A stretch of DNA of 64,000 bases from Comamonadaceae bacterium (lineage in GTDB: Bacteria; Pseudomonadota; Gammaproteobacteria; Burkholderiales; Burkholderiaceae_C): positions 62,001 through 126,000 of the forward strand of contig JAAFIW010000004.1 of assembly GCA_013297875.1 (NCBI GenBank), given 5' to 3'. The position numbers and the translations under genes are program-made. Under the pieces are notes generated by a model. That model was not told the origin of the DNA. It worked only from the letters and a program-made list of their open reading frames with translations, and searched no databases. Below are positions 46,687-57,300 of this stretch, piece after piece. Positions within the stretch are counted from its first letter, which is position 1. Every line of letters begins with the position of its first letter.

Positions 46687-47020
46687 GTGGTTGATTATCA
46701 GCGTTGCAAATCCAACACAAGTTGGAGACTTCACAGGCCTATGTAGCGTTGTTTGTTAGTGTTGTTAGAAGACTGAGACAGTTTGTGTGATTTTTTGGCC
46801 CAAAATTCGCGGCTGGTCAGAAATTTGGCGAATTAACACTTTTAAAGTATTCGGTGGTATGGGCTGCTGCTAAATCCAGATGTGATTTTTTCGTCAGTCG
46901 GCTATTCCAATCTATCCCAACATAAACACAGCGTTGCGATAGCCGACCGGATTGAAGTAAACTCGCAACGGTTTGTAACTGGTCTGCTAAAAAGCGTTTC
47001 AAAGTTGAGAGAAATTTTGT
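46687..47020. promoter_or_regulatory. 334-base divergent intergenic region with alternative stems
   Basis: This gap separates gspF from the DUF11 operon and is less GC-rich than its surroundings. Two inverted repeats overlap: GTCGGCTAT (46897-46905) with ATAGCCGAC (46939-46947), and CGTTGCGA (46932-46939) with TCGCAACG (46963-46970). They share a base and interlock, so only one could form at a time in RNA. A minor reading frame on the minus strand (46817-47053) has no family features. No clear sigma70 boxes were seen. Confidence 0.45.
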
Positions 47021-48172
47021 TTGACTAAGTTTTGCGGCTCTGTTGAAGGGCACGTCCTGTCGCTAAGCACCTTCGTGGCGCGCCTGTTTTTGGCGCTCCT
47101 GGTTGTGCTTGGCTTCAGTATGGCAATTCCTTCAACGGCGGTCGCTCAGACAACAGTTACAAACGTCGTCTCCATTACGCCCCCGGCAACAATCGTCAAC
47201 ACCAACGCCTGCGGCTCCGTCACATCGGGCGTTTGCTCGGCGACAGATCTGGATGACGTCACGCCCAGTGCCAACCTTGGCGTGACTAAGGTAGCCAGTG
47301 TTACCACTGGCACGGTCGGCAGTACTTTCACCTACGTGGTTACGTTTGGAAACACTGGGCCCAGTACGGCGAATTCGGTCACGATCACCGACGTTTTGGG
47401 GGCGGGAATGGTTCTCTACACCGCCAGCGCTCAAATCAGTGCGGGAACCATCACTTTCAATCCGGTAGTAGGCGCTACTGGCGTTACGGCGACAACCGCC
47501 ACATTGGGCAATGGTGTATCCGGAACCCTGACGATTGTGGTGACGGTCAATAGCGCCCCGGCCGGCTCCTTGACCAACACCGTGGGCATCACCAGCACCA
47601 CACCTGACCCCACCCCTGGAAACAACACCGCCACCAGCACCATCAGCGTGGGTGCCAGCGCCAACCTGGGCATCACCAAGGTTGCCTCGGTGACCAGCGG
47701 CACCGTGGGTGCCACCTTCAACTACGTCATCACCGTGGGCAACGCTGGCCCCAGCGCAGCGGCCAACGCCACCGTCACCGACGTGCTGCCCACCCAGCTG
47801 ACCCTGATCAGCGGCGTGGCCAGCGCCGGGCTGACCCTGCAGACCAGCACCACCCAGATCACCGCCACCGCCGCCAGCCTGGCCTCTGGCTTTGCTGGCA
47901 CCATCACGCTGACGGTGCAACTGAACAGCGCCCCGGCCGGCTCCTTGACCAACACCGTGGGCATCACCAGCACCACACCTGACCCCACCCCTGGAAACAA
48001 CACCGCCACCAGCACCATCAGCGTGGGTGCCAGCGCCGACCTGGGCATCACCAAGGTTGCCTCGGTGACCAGCGGCACCGTGGGTGCCACCTTCAACTAC
48101 GTCATCACAACTGAACAGCGCCCCGGCCGGCTCCTTGACCAACACCGTGGGCATCACCAGCACCACACCTGA
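47021..48172 (+). CDS. Giant DUF11-repeat surface protein, N-terminal fragment (frameshifted)
   Basis: First 383 codons of a secreted repeat protein, starting at TTG 47021 (MTKFCGSVEG) with GAGAG upstream. A signal peptide lies at about residues 17-43 (ARLFLALLVVLGFSMAIPST, cut near AVA-Q). DUF11 units then begin ANLGVTKVASVTTG, ANLGITKVASVTSG and ADLGITKVASVTSG. At about 48108 the third unit loses 185 nt relative to the second (unit period 375 nt becomes 190), which shifts the frame and ends translation at 48172 in an unrelated tail (QRPGRLLDQHRG). Restoring 185 nt rejoins it exactly to the following frame, giving 2515 aa. Either a real deletion or an assembly collapse. Confidence 0.82.
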   Translation: MTKFCGSVEGHVLSLSTFVARLFLALLVVLGFSMAIPSTAVAQTTVTNVVSITPPATIVNTNACGSVTSGVCSATDLDDVTPSANLGVTKVASVTTGTVGSTFTYVVTFGNTGPSTANSVTITDVLGAGMVLYTASAQISAGTITFNPVVGATGVTATTATLGNGVSGTLTIVVTVNSAPAGSLTNTVGITSTTPDPTPGNNTATSTISVGASANLGITKVASVTSGTVGATFNYVITVGNAGPSAAANATVTDVLPTQLTLISGVASAGLTLQTSTTQITATAASLASGFAGTITLTVQLNSAPAGSLTNTVGITSTTPDPTPGNNTATSTISVGASADLGITKVASVTSGTVGATFNYVITTEQRPGRLLDQHRGHHQHHT

Positions 48173-51100
48173 CCCCACCCCTGGAAACAACACCGCCACC
48201 AGCACCATCAGCGTGGGTGCCAGCGCCGACCTGGTGATGAACAAGACCCTGAGCACCCCCAACGGCAGCGGCGCGGGTGCCACCGCCAGCTTTGCGCTGG
48301 TGGTCTTTAACGCCGGCCCGAGCGCAGCGCTGAACGTCACCGTCACCGACGTGGTGCCTGCCGGGCTGAACGTGCTCAACGTCAGCGGCAGTGCGGGCCT
48401 GACCGCCAGCAACGCCGGCCAGAACGTACAGGGCCTGATCGCCAGCCTGGCGGCCAACAGCAGCGCCACGCTCACGGTGGTGGTCAGCTTGAGCAACGCC
48501 ACCAGTGGCACCCTGGGCTACACCAACACCGCCAGCGTGACCAGCACCACGCCGGACCCCACGCCCACCAACAACACCGCCACGGTCACCATCACGGTGG
48601 ACCCACGGGCGGACGTGGCCACCAGCATCAGCCTGCCGGGCAACGCCACCGCCGGCACGGTGGTCACCGCCACCATCACCTTCACCAACAACGGCACCAG
48701 CACCGCGGCCAACGTGACCGGCAGCGCGGTCATTGGCACCACCGGCGGCACCATCACCAGCACCGGCGTGCTCAGCCTGGGCAGCCTGCCGGTGGGCTCC
48801 TCCACCGTGGTCACCGTCACCTTCACCGTGCCCGCACTGGGCCCGGTCAGTGGCACCAGCACCGTGACCACCACCACCGCCGACCCGCTCCTGGCCAACA
48901 ACACCGCCACTGCCACCATGAGCGTCAACGGCGCGGCCGACCTGGTGATGAACAAGACCCTGAGCACCCCCAACGGCAGCGGCGCGGGTGCCACCGCCAG
49001 CTTTGCGCTGGTGGTCTTTAACGCCGGCCCGAGCGCAGCGCTGAACGTCACCGTCACCGACGTGGTGCCTGCCGGGCTGAACGTGCTCAACGTCAGCGGC
49101 AGTGCGGGCCTGACCGCCAGCAACGCCGGCCAGAACGTACAGGGCCTGATCGCCAGCCTGGCGGCCAACAGCAGCGCCACGCTCACGGTGGTGGTCAGCT
49201 TGAGCAACGCCACCAGTGGCACCCTGGGCTACACCAACACCGCCAGCGTGACCAGCACCACGCCGGACCCCACGCCCACCAACAACACCGCCACGGTCAC
49301 CATCACGGTGGACCCACGGGCGGACGTGGCCACCAGCATCAGCCTGCCGGGCAACGCCACCGCCGGCACGGTGGTCACCGCCACCATCACCTTCACCAAC
49401 AACGGCACCAGCACCGCGGCCAACGTGACCGGCAGCGCGGTCATTGGCACCACCGGCGGCACCATCACCAGCACCGGCGTGCTCAGCCTGGGCAGCCTGC
49501 CGGTGGGCTCCTCCACCGTGGTCACCGTCACCTTCACCGTGCCCGCACTGGGCCCGGTCAGTGGCACCAGCACCGTGACCACCACCACCGCCGACCCGCT
49601 CCTGGCCAACAACACCGCCACTGCCACCATGAGCGTCAACTCGACCTCGGACATGAGTGCAAGCTTTGCTGGATTCCCTCTCAGTGCCCCTGTTGGTATT
49701 GTGGTGGCGGGTACGGTTAATTTCGTTAACACGAGCACCACCAGCACTGCTACGACTGCGGTGTTCAGTTTGCGTCTACCAGTTGGACTGGCGAATGTGA
49801 CTGTGACAAGTGCGTTGCTGGGCCTTGGCTCTTACGCCCCACTGACCGGACTTGTTACTTTCCCTGGTGCGCCAAGCTTGATCAATGTCACACCAAGTAG
49901 CACCGTAAGTGCGTCCATCAGCCTGTTGCAAACCAGCACAGGTTTGTCAGGCACAGGGACTACCGGCGCTGCAAACGACAGTAACAACCTAAACAATACA
50001 GCTACATTCAGCGTAGCCACCGCAACAGTAGCTGATGTCAGCGTCAGTCTTGCGTTGGCGGCAAGTGCACCAGCGAGCTCATCTGCGGTTGGAACTGTGA
50101 CTTTCTACAACGTGGGCACAGCCATCGCCGACAACGTAACCCGTAGTGTTTTTGTCAGTGGTGGAACCATAACTACAGCGTCTGGTGGCGGAATTATTCT
50201 GGCAGGCGTTATTGCAACGTTCAACGTGCCATCAATGTTGCCAGGGGCTACTGCAAGCTTTACTTTCAGCTACGCAATGCCAGCGGCGGGCATTGTCAAC
50301 GCAACAGCAAGCATTGCGACAACCTCCACTGAAACCAACACATCAAACAACTTGGCGATCGGATTTACCAGCGTAAGTGGAGTTGGCGTAGACCTTTCTG
50401 TTTCGCTGGTTGTGAACCCGGGAGGCTCCGGGCTCCTGGCAGTTGGTGGCAACACGGTGCAAGTGGTAGTCACGAATGTTGGCGCCGTCCCGTCTACTGG
50501 CACGGTCACTGTTGTCTTGCCTGGGGCAGTTCCCAATACTTTCGTGACCGTTACATTCACCCTTGTGGCTCCTTTGGGAGTCGGGCAAACAGTTGGGTTT
50601 ACAACGACGTACACAATGGGCACACAGACAACTGCTGCCCAAACTTTCACTGCGGCAGTAACTGGCGGACCAACAGAAACAAATCTGACGAATAACTTCG
50701 CCACAACACTCGCAGACGTCGGGGCCAATGTGTCAGGCAGAGCCTGGATCGATGTGGGCGTTGGCGGCAGACAGGTATACAACCCCGGCACCGACATACC
50801 GCTGGCAAATGCGCTGGTTCGCTTGTACAGAACAACGACCCTGGGTGCGCCTGTCGGTACCGCATTGACGGATGCCAACGGACAGTACGAAATTAAGGCG
50901 GTTCGCCCCGGCAATGACTACATTATTCAATTCTTTAGATGCGCAAATCCTGCAAATCCAGCGACCTGCGTTGTGATTGGCACAACCCCGTTGAATCAAG
51001 GTTTGCAGACGCAACGATACGGCGTGGCAAATAACGCAACGACCACCGCACTGAACCCCACACCAAGTGTCACCGGAGTCACTATTGGAAACGCCATCAC

Positions 51101-54100
51101 AGGCATTACTTTGATATCCGGCGACAACACCATCAATCAGAATCTGCCAATAGATCCTGCAGGCGTTGTCTACGACTCCGTTTCCCGTCTGCCTGTCGCT
51201 GGCGCAACGGTTTCGATTTCAGGTCCCCCAGGATTTGCAGGTTCTATCCAGAACGGAAATGGGGTGATCAGTACGACTCAAGTCACGGCTATTGACGGGA
51301 GATATCAATTCTTCCTGATGCCTGGGTTTGTGCCTGGTACCTATACGCTATCTGTTAGCGCGCCTGCTGGTTATTTCCCAGCGTTGGTTACTCAAACTAC
51401 TTTTGCGGTTGGAGGTGGTGTCGTAGCCCCATCGGTCTTCCCTGGAGTGGTTCCACCGGGCATCAATCAAGCCGTACCCAATCCATTGGCACCGCAAGGG
51501 GCTAATCCAACGACCTACTACCTCTCCTTCAACTTTGGTGCCGGGTCAGGTGATGTCATAAATAACCATATTCCTCTTGATCCAGTACCAGGAGGTGGGG
51601 TCGTCGTCACGCCAACGGTTGCTGACTTGGCTGTAACGAAAGTTGGACCGGCGACGGTGGCGGGAGGCACGACTGTGTCCTACGTCATCATGATTTCCAA
51701 CGCCGGTCCCGCAGATGCGCAAAATATTACAGTGACGGATGTATTGCCAGCCGGATTGAGTTTGGTGAGTGTGGACTCCCAACCCCCGGGCCTGTTCCGC
51801 TTGACGACTGCGACAGGATCCTTCTCGGCATATCTGCCGCTGTTGCAGGCTGGTGCAGCCGTTCCACTTAACTTGATCGCTTTGGTCGATCCAGCAGTGC
51901 CAGGGTCTACGCTAACCAATGTGGTCAATGCCACCACGACGACCCCAGACTCAAATCCAAACAACAACACCGCCAGCACAAGTGCTACCGTTTTGCGCCC
52001 CGACGTACAGATAGCAAAACAAGGTCCTGCAACCATGCTGCCTGGTGGAACCGCAAGTTATGCGCTGACAGTTACCAACATTGGTCCGAGTGTCGCTCTT
52101 AACGTCACGGCCACAGACATTTTGCCAACAGGGCTGACTTTGATATCGGCATCATTAGTGTCCGGCTCAGCGAGTTTTAGCACGTCCACGGCCGGTGTAT
52201 CGATATTCAAAGGGGTATTGCTGCCCAACGGCATTGAGTCGATTGTTCTGAATATGGTCGTTGCAATCGATCCGTCTGTTGCCGGCACCACGATTACCAA
52301 CGTCGCAGGCGTCACTGCAACGACAGCTGACAGCAACTTGGGCAACAACACGGCGACCGCGATATCCAGGGTGTTGGTGCCCGATGTGCAAATTAATAAA
52401 CTGGGGCCGCAGACCATGGTTGCCGGCAGTACCGCCTCCTATACTTTGACAATTGCAAACATTGGTCCTGGTGCCGCAGCAAATGTAATGGTTACTGACG
52501 TGCTGCCAGTTGGCCTGACGTTGATTTCGGCTTCCGTTTTGTCTGGCAGCATGAGCCTTGTCACATCGACAGGCGCAGTGACTGCCACTAAGGCGCTGCT
52601 CAGCGGCACAGGTTTGTCCACCAGTCCTGAGTCGGTTGTAATCCGACTGGTGGTGGGTGTCGATCCTTCCATTGCTGGAACAACCGTGACCAACGTCGCG
52701 CGCGTGACGACAACCACTGCCGATGCCAACCCTGATAACAACGTGTCTACAGCCGTTTCCCGTGTCCTTGGGGTTGATGTGCAAATCACCAAACTCGGCC
52801 CCGATACCTTGGCCGCCGGCGGTACCGCTACTTACACGCTGATTGTCGTGAATGCAGGGCCTAGTGTTGCGTCAAACGTGACCGTTTCCGACGCGTTGCC
52901 TGTCGGTTTAAGTCTTGCATCTGCCTCATTGGTTTCGGGGGGCAGTTTCAGCTTCACGACCAGTACCGCAGGCATTACAGCCAGCGTAGCGCTCATGCCC
53001 GTTGGAACCACGGTATTTGCCCTCAGCGTGAACGTGGACGTCACTGCCAGTGGCACGATTACCAACGTGGCGTCAGCCACCACTACAACGCCTGATACGA
53101 ACACGGCTAATAACACCAGCTCTGTGGCCAGTAGGGTATTGGGTGCAGACGTTCAGGTATTCAAATTCGGCCCTCCAACCATGACGGCGGCGGGTACCGC
53201 CACCTACACACTGGTTTTGGTTAATGCCGGGCCAAGCGTGGCCGTAAACGTAACGCTCACAGATGCCATGCCGACCGGCTTGACTTTGTTAGGTGCCTCT
53301 GCAACCGTTCCGGGCAGTTTGTCATTGACGGTGTCACCAGACGTGTTGACCGGGGTTGTGCCAGTGATGCGCCTTGGAACAGTCACTATCAACTTGACGG
53401 TTCAAGTGAACTACACCGCGACCGGAACGATTACCAACATCGTCACCGCAACGAGTACCACCGCTGACCCGAGCCCAACGAACAATATTGCCTCCGTTAC
53501 CTCGCAGATTAAAGAGGTGGAATCGGGTGTGATTTTGGTGAACAAGACCGGTAATAAGACCGTTGCCGAGGTGGGTGACTCGGTGCAATACACGATACGG
53601 ATGCGTAACACCATTTTCCTGTCTGTACAAAATGTGACCTTAGAGGATCTGTTGCCCGCAGGCTTCCGCTATATCCCTGGGACAGCTCGTTTGAATGGAA
53701 CGGCCACGGCCGATCCGCAGGGTGGAGTTGGGCGACAACTCACGTTCAATATCGGAAATCTGCCCGCGCAAGCCGTGTACGAGTTGACTTACTTCGTTAG
53801 ACTGGGTGTAGGTTCTCAGCAGGGTGACGGCATCAACCGTGCGACCGCTGTCTTCCCTGGTGCTAATGGAAGACCGATACGATCAAATACTGCCCAGTTC
53901 AAAGTCAACGTACAAGGTGGCGTGTTTACCAATGATGGGTGTATAGCAGGCAAAGTCTTTGTCGATTGCGATGGCAATGCAGTACAGAACAATACCGGAG
54001 GCTCGCGCGAGCTGGGCATCCCGGGTGTCCGCTTGGTCATGCTGGATGGCACTTACATCGTGACCGATAACGAGGGTAAATACAGCATCTGTGGCATCAA

Positions 54101-54383
54101 GCCTCAGACGCATGTACTCAAGGTAGATCGCGCGACTCTGCCCAAGGGCTCTCGTCTGGTACCGTCCAGTAACCGAAATGCCGGTGTGGGCGACAGTATT
54201 TTTGTTGATTTGAAGGGTGGGGAGTTGTTCCGCGCAGACTTTATTGAGGGATCTTGCAGCGTAGAGGTCTTGGAGGAGGTCAAAGCCAGACGCGCGGTCG
54301 GTGGGCCTGCACAACCAACGACGGGCAAGTCGATAGAACCCCTGGTGCCTGCCGCGCCAGCTGCCAGCACGATCAGGCCATGA
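48084..54383 (+). CDS. Giant DUF11-repeat surface protein, main part
   Basis: Open frame of about 2099 codons holding the rest of the repeat protein. The nominal ATG at 48084 has no signal peptide and is unlikely to be a real start. About a dozen more DUF11-like units follow, each opening with xDxxxxK and containing AxNVTVTDVLPxGL and NTATxTxxV. Interrupting them are an SdrD_B-like module (about 50725-50950, SGRAWIDVGVGG) and a carboxypeptidase-regulatory-like module (about 51160-51400). The C-terminus has a second SdrD_B-like module (GKVFVDCDGNAVQNN) and a Pro/Ala tail with no LPxTG, fitting a Gram-negative surface protein. It overlaps the barrel gene by 4 bases. Confidence 0.82.
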   Translation: MPPSTTSSQLNSAPAGSLTNTVGITSTTPDPTPGNNTATSTISVGASADLVMNKTLSTPNGSGAGATASFALVVFNAGPSAALNVTVTDVVPAGLNVLNVSGSAGLTASNAGQNVQGLIASLAANSSATLTVVVSLSNATSGTLGYTNTASVTSTTPDPTPTNNTATVTITVDPRADVATSISLPGNATAGTVVTATITFTNNGTSTAANVTGSAVIGTTGGTITSTGVLSLGSLPVGSSTVVTVTFTVPALGPVSGTSTVTTTTADPLLANNTATATMSVNGAADLVMNKTLSTPNGSGAGATASFALVVFNAGPSAALNVTVTDVVPAGLNVLNVSGSAGLTASNAGQNVQGLIASLAANSSATLTVVVSLSNATSGTLGYTNTASVTSTTPDPTPTNNTATVTITVDPRADVATSISLPGNATAGTVVTATITFTNNGTSTAANVTGSAVIGTTGGTITSTGVLSLGSLPVGSSTVVTVTFTVPALGPVSGTSTVTTTTADPLLANNTATATMSVNSTSDMSASFAGFPLSAPVGIVVAGTVNFVNTSTTSTATTAVFSLRLPVGLANVTVTSALLGLGSYAPLTGLVTFPGAPSLINVTPSSTVSASISLLQTSTGLSGTGTTGAANDSNNLNNTATFSVATATVADVSVSLALAASAPASSSAVGTVTFYNVGTAIADNVTRSVFVSGGTITTASGGGIILAGVIATFNVPSMLPGATASFTFSYAMPAAGIVNATASIATTSTETNTSNNLAIGFTSVSGVGVDLSVSLVVNPGGSGLLAVGGNTVQVVVTNVGAVPSTGTVTVVLPGAVPNTFVTVTFTLVAPLGVGQTVGFTTTYTMGTQTTAAQTFTAAVTGGPTETNLTNNFATTLADVGANVSGRAWIDVGVGGRQVYNPGTDIPLANALVRLYRTTTLGAPVGTALTDANGQYEIKAVRPGNDYIIQFFRCANPANPATCVVIGTTPLNQGLQTQRYGVANNATTTALNPTPSVTGVTIGNAITGITLISGDNTINQNLPIDPAGVVYDSVSRLPVAGATVSISGPPGFAGSIQNGNGVISTTQVTAIDGRYQFFLMPGFVPGTYTLSVSAPAGYFPALVTQTTFAVGGGVVAPSVFPGVVPPGINQAVPNPLAPQGANPTTYYLSFNFGAGSGDVINNHIPLDPVPGGGVVVTPTVADLAVTKVGPATVAGGTTVSYVIMISNAGPADAQNITVTDVLPAGLSLVSVDSQPPGLFRLTTATGSFSAYLPLLQAGAAVPLNLIALVDPAVPGSTLTNVVNATTTTPDSNPNNNTASTSATVLRPDVQIAKQGPATMLPGGTASYALTVTNIGPSVALNVTATDILPTGLTLISASLVSGSASFSTSTAGVSIFKGVLLPNGIESIVLNMVVAIDPSVAGTTITNVAGVTATTADSNLGNNTATAISRVLVPDVQINKLGPQTMVAGSTASYTLTIANIGPGAAANVMVTDVLPVGLTLISASVLSGSMSLVTSTGAVTATKALLSGTGLSTSPESVVIRLVVGVDPSIAGTTVTNVARVTTTTADANPDNNVSTAVSRVLGVDVQITKLGPDTLAAGGTATYTLIVVNAGPSVASNVTVSDALPVGLSLASASLVSGGSFSFTTSTAGITASVALMPVGTTVFALSVNVDVTASGTITNVASATTTTPDTNTANNTSSVASRVLGADVQVFKFGPPTMTAAGTATYTLVLVNAGPSVAVNVTLTDAMPTGLTLLGASATVPGSLSLTVSPDVLTGVVPVMRLGTVTINLTVQVNYTATGTITNIVTATSTTADPSPTNNIASVTSQIKEVESGVILVNKTGNKTVAEVGDSVQYTIRMRNTIFLSVQNVTLEDLLPAGFRYIPGTARLNGTATADPQGGVGRQLTFNIGNLPAQAVYELTYFVRLGVGSQQGDGINRATAVFPGANGRPIRSNTAQFKVNVQGGVFTNDGCIAGKVFVDCDGNAVQNNTGGSRELGIPGVRLVMLDGTYIVTDNEGKYSICGIKPQTHVLKVDRATLPKGSRLVPSSNRNAGVGDSIFVDLKGGELFRADFIEGSCSVEVLEEVKARRAVGGPAQPTTGKSIEPLVPAAPAASTIRP
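48225..49640 (+). repeat. Perfect 705-bp tandem duplication within the DUF11 gene
   Basis: Two copies, 48225-48929 and 48936-49640, period 711 bp (237 codons). Each encodes one ADLVMNKTLSTPNGSG unit plus one ADVATSISLPGNATAG unit. As far as I can read, they are identical at the DNA level, including third positions, implying a recent duplication or ongoing homogenisation. Confidence 0.93.
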
Positions 54384-57300
54384 AGAAACAGCAATCACCC
54401 CAATCCGTGAAGGTGGCGTCGATTCGCATGCCTTTAAGCGCGCTTGGTGCCGCGGTACTGACCCTGTTTCATGGGGTGTTGGTTGCACAACCTGCAGCCA
54501 ACACCACCAGTGCAGACGTGCCAGCGCCACGTAGTCTTTTTGAAACCGCAGGCCAGGAGGGTATCGGCCCACGACCTGCCACCTCATTCCTTGAGCGCTT
54601 GGCATCGCCGGCAGACAAGATTGGCGTGAAGGTGCTTGGAGACAATCTGCCCGCGGACGGAAATACCGCAACCGATGTGCAAGTGCGTCTGCTTGACCGC
54701 AGTGGTGCACTGTTGCGCGGAGATGTCGACGTCACCATTGAGGTTGACTCAGGTGCCAGAGTTTTGTTGCCTGGCCGAAAAACGTCGGAATCTGCCGCTG
54801 ATCGTGGCGACATCGATCGCATTCAGCCCGGCGTACAGGCCGTCGCCAAAGACGGTTCTCTGAACTTCAAATTGATTGCGCCCATTCGTCCTGAGCTTGT
54901 CACGGTGCGTGTATCGGTCAAAGGAGTCGTTGAAAAAGTAACGGTTCGCTACGTGCCTGATTTGCGTGAACTGATCGCGGTCGGTTTGCTGGAAGGCCAG
55001 TTGCGTGCGGACAAATTCGACCCCAAGCAAATCGTTCCAGTGCGCGAGAACGACAGCTTTGAAAACGAAATCAAGAACTTCAGCAAGGAGTTCAACGGCG
55101 GGCGGGCTCGCTTGGGTGCGCGGGCAGCGCTGTACCTCAAAGGCAAAGTCAGTGGGCAGTATTTGCTGACGCTTGCTTATGACTCGGAGAAAGACACGCG
55201 TAAAAAGCTTTTTCAGGACATTGATCCCAACACCTTTTACCCTGTGTATGGCGACTCTAGCTACAGGGGTGTTGATGCGCAAAGCAATGGAAAGCTCTAC
55301 GTGCGCTTGGATAAAGGGCTGAGTTACCTGCTTTGGGGCGACTACACCACGGCAGATACCAACCCTGCCCGACAGTTAAGTCAATATTCACGTTCCTTGC
55401 CTGGTTTGCGCGCTCACTACGAAGAGGGTGACATCACTGCAAACGCCTTCGTGGCCAGACAATCCTTGACGCAAATTGTTGATGAGTTTCCGGCGCGTGG
55501 TGTTTCTGGGCCGTATAGTGTGTCAAAGTCTAACGGGATATCGGGCTCGGAAAAGGTCGAAATTCTGGTGCGCAGTCGCGGACAAACTTCAATTATCTTG
55601 AAGGCTACCCCGCTGACACGTTCGTTGGACTATGAGTTTGAGCCGTTCAATGGGCAGATTTTGTTTCGAGCGCCCGTTCCCAGCGTGGACGATCAGCTGA
55701 ACCCGGTGTCTATCCGGGTAACCTATGAAGTTGATCAAGGGGGCAAGCAGTTCACTATCGTAGGTGGCGATGTGCGCCTGAAAGTCAGCGAGTCGCTGTA
55801 CGCTGGTATATCTGTTGCGAAAGACAATAACCCTGATACGCCTACTACCGTTATCGGAGCCAACCTGCAACTGCGCTTAAGCAAAAAAACCGAGATGATT
55901 GCGGAGTTGGCCCGTGCCAAAAGCGTTGTCGGTGCCACCAGCAACAATTTTGGGGTCAACAACAGTGCGAACTTTGTAGGCTTGGGTGGTGAGGTATCCG
56001 GCAATGCGGCACGTGTAGAAATTCGCCACAGTGATGCCGACCTCCAGGCACGAGCTTATGTGCTGCGTACGGATGACAATTTCAACAACAGCTCGGCAGG
56101 TGTGGCTGGAGGCCGTAGCGACTTTGGTGCATCGGGTGCCTATCGCCTGACCGAGAAGGTGACCCTGAATGCCGAGGCCACCCGATCCGAAGACCGGATC
56201 AAGGCTGGATCCAGTGACGCGGTGTCTCTAGGGGCGGATCTCAAGCTGTCAGAACGCCTTACCGTGGGTGCTGGTGCCCGTCACGTCAGGCAAAGTGCCA
56301 CCACCCTGGTGTCGTCCATCGGCAGCAACTGTTTGGGTGTGGGCAGCAATACAACCAGTGGTCAGGGCTACAACGTTGGTTACGGAATCAGTGACGTGGG
56401 CAACCAGCAAATCGATCCCGCCACAGGCCGACCAGTCACGTGCACCACCGTATCCTTACCTACAGGCCCGGTCACCCAGCTGGACACGTCTTCCATTTAT
56501 GGTCGCGTGAGCTGGAAAGCTACCGACACCGTCACCCTCACTGGCGAGGTGCAGCGGGAGTTGGGAGCGAACGCGACAACTCTGGTTCGGGCAGGTGCTG
56601 ATTGGCAAGTTGCAGAAAAAACCCGAATTTACGGTCGCTACGAACTGGCCCGCCAGTACACAGGGTCTTATGGCCTGGGTGTTGGCAGCACTGGCAGCAA
56701 CTTTGCGTTGGGTATTGACACCCAATACATGCAAGACGGCAGTCTGTACAGCGAATACCGTTTGCGTGATGCGACCGCTGGGCGTGAGGTGCAGGCTGCG
56801 ATGGGGTTGCGCAATGGCTGGCGTTTGGCTGAAGGCCTGCGCCTGAATACCAATGTCGAGCGCTTGACCGGTAGCTCCGGCAGTGCCAATGCCGCAGGCG
56901 TGGGTGTGGAGTACACCGCCAGTGAGTTCTGGAAGGCATCCGGACGCCTTGAGTGGCGTCAGGACGCCCCTTACACCAATTACCTGCTGACGCTTGGCGT
57001 GGCACGCAAACTTGATCGCGACTGGACACTGCTGGCGCGTGATTACCTCACCCTGACCTCTCCGCGAGGCCGCACCAATGTTGGTAGCGTCACTGGTGAC
57101 AAGCGACAAAACCAGTTCCAACTGGGTTTTGCATTCCGTCCGGTGGACAACAACCAGTTTGACGCCTTGGGTCTGTACGAGCGCAAGTCGCAAACTGATC
57201 CGTCGGCGCAGATCAAATCCACCACAGACATCATCAGTTTCCGGGGCAACTACCACCCTAGCCGGGCTTGGTTGGTCAGTGGTCGTTATGCCTTTAAACG

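Noticed and set aside
46817..47053. Short 78-codon frame on the minus strand in the region before the DUF11 gene
   Set aside because: It overlaps the start of the secreted protein, and it has no recognisable domain or convincing ribosome binding site.
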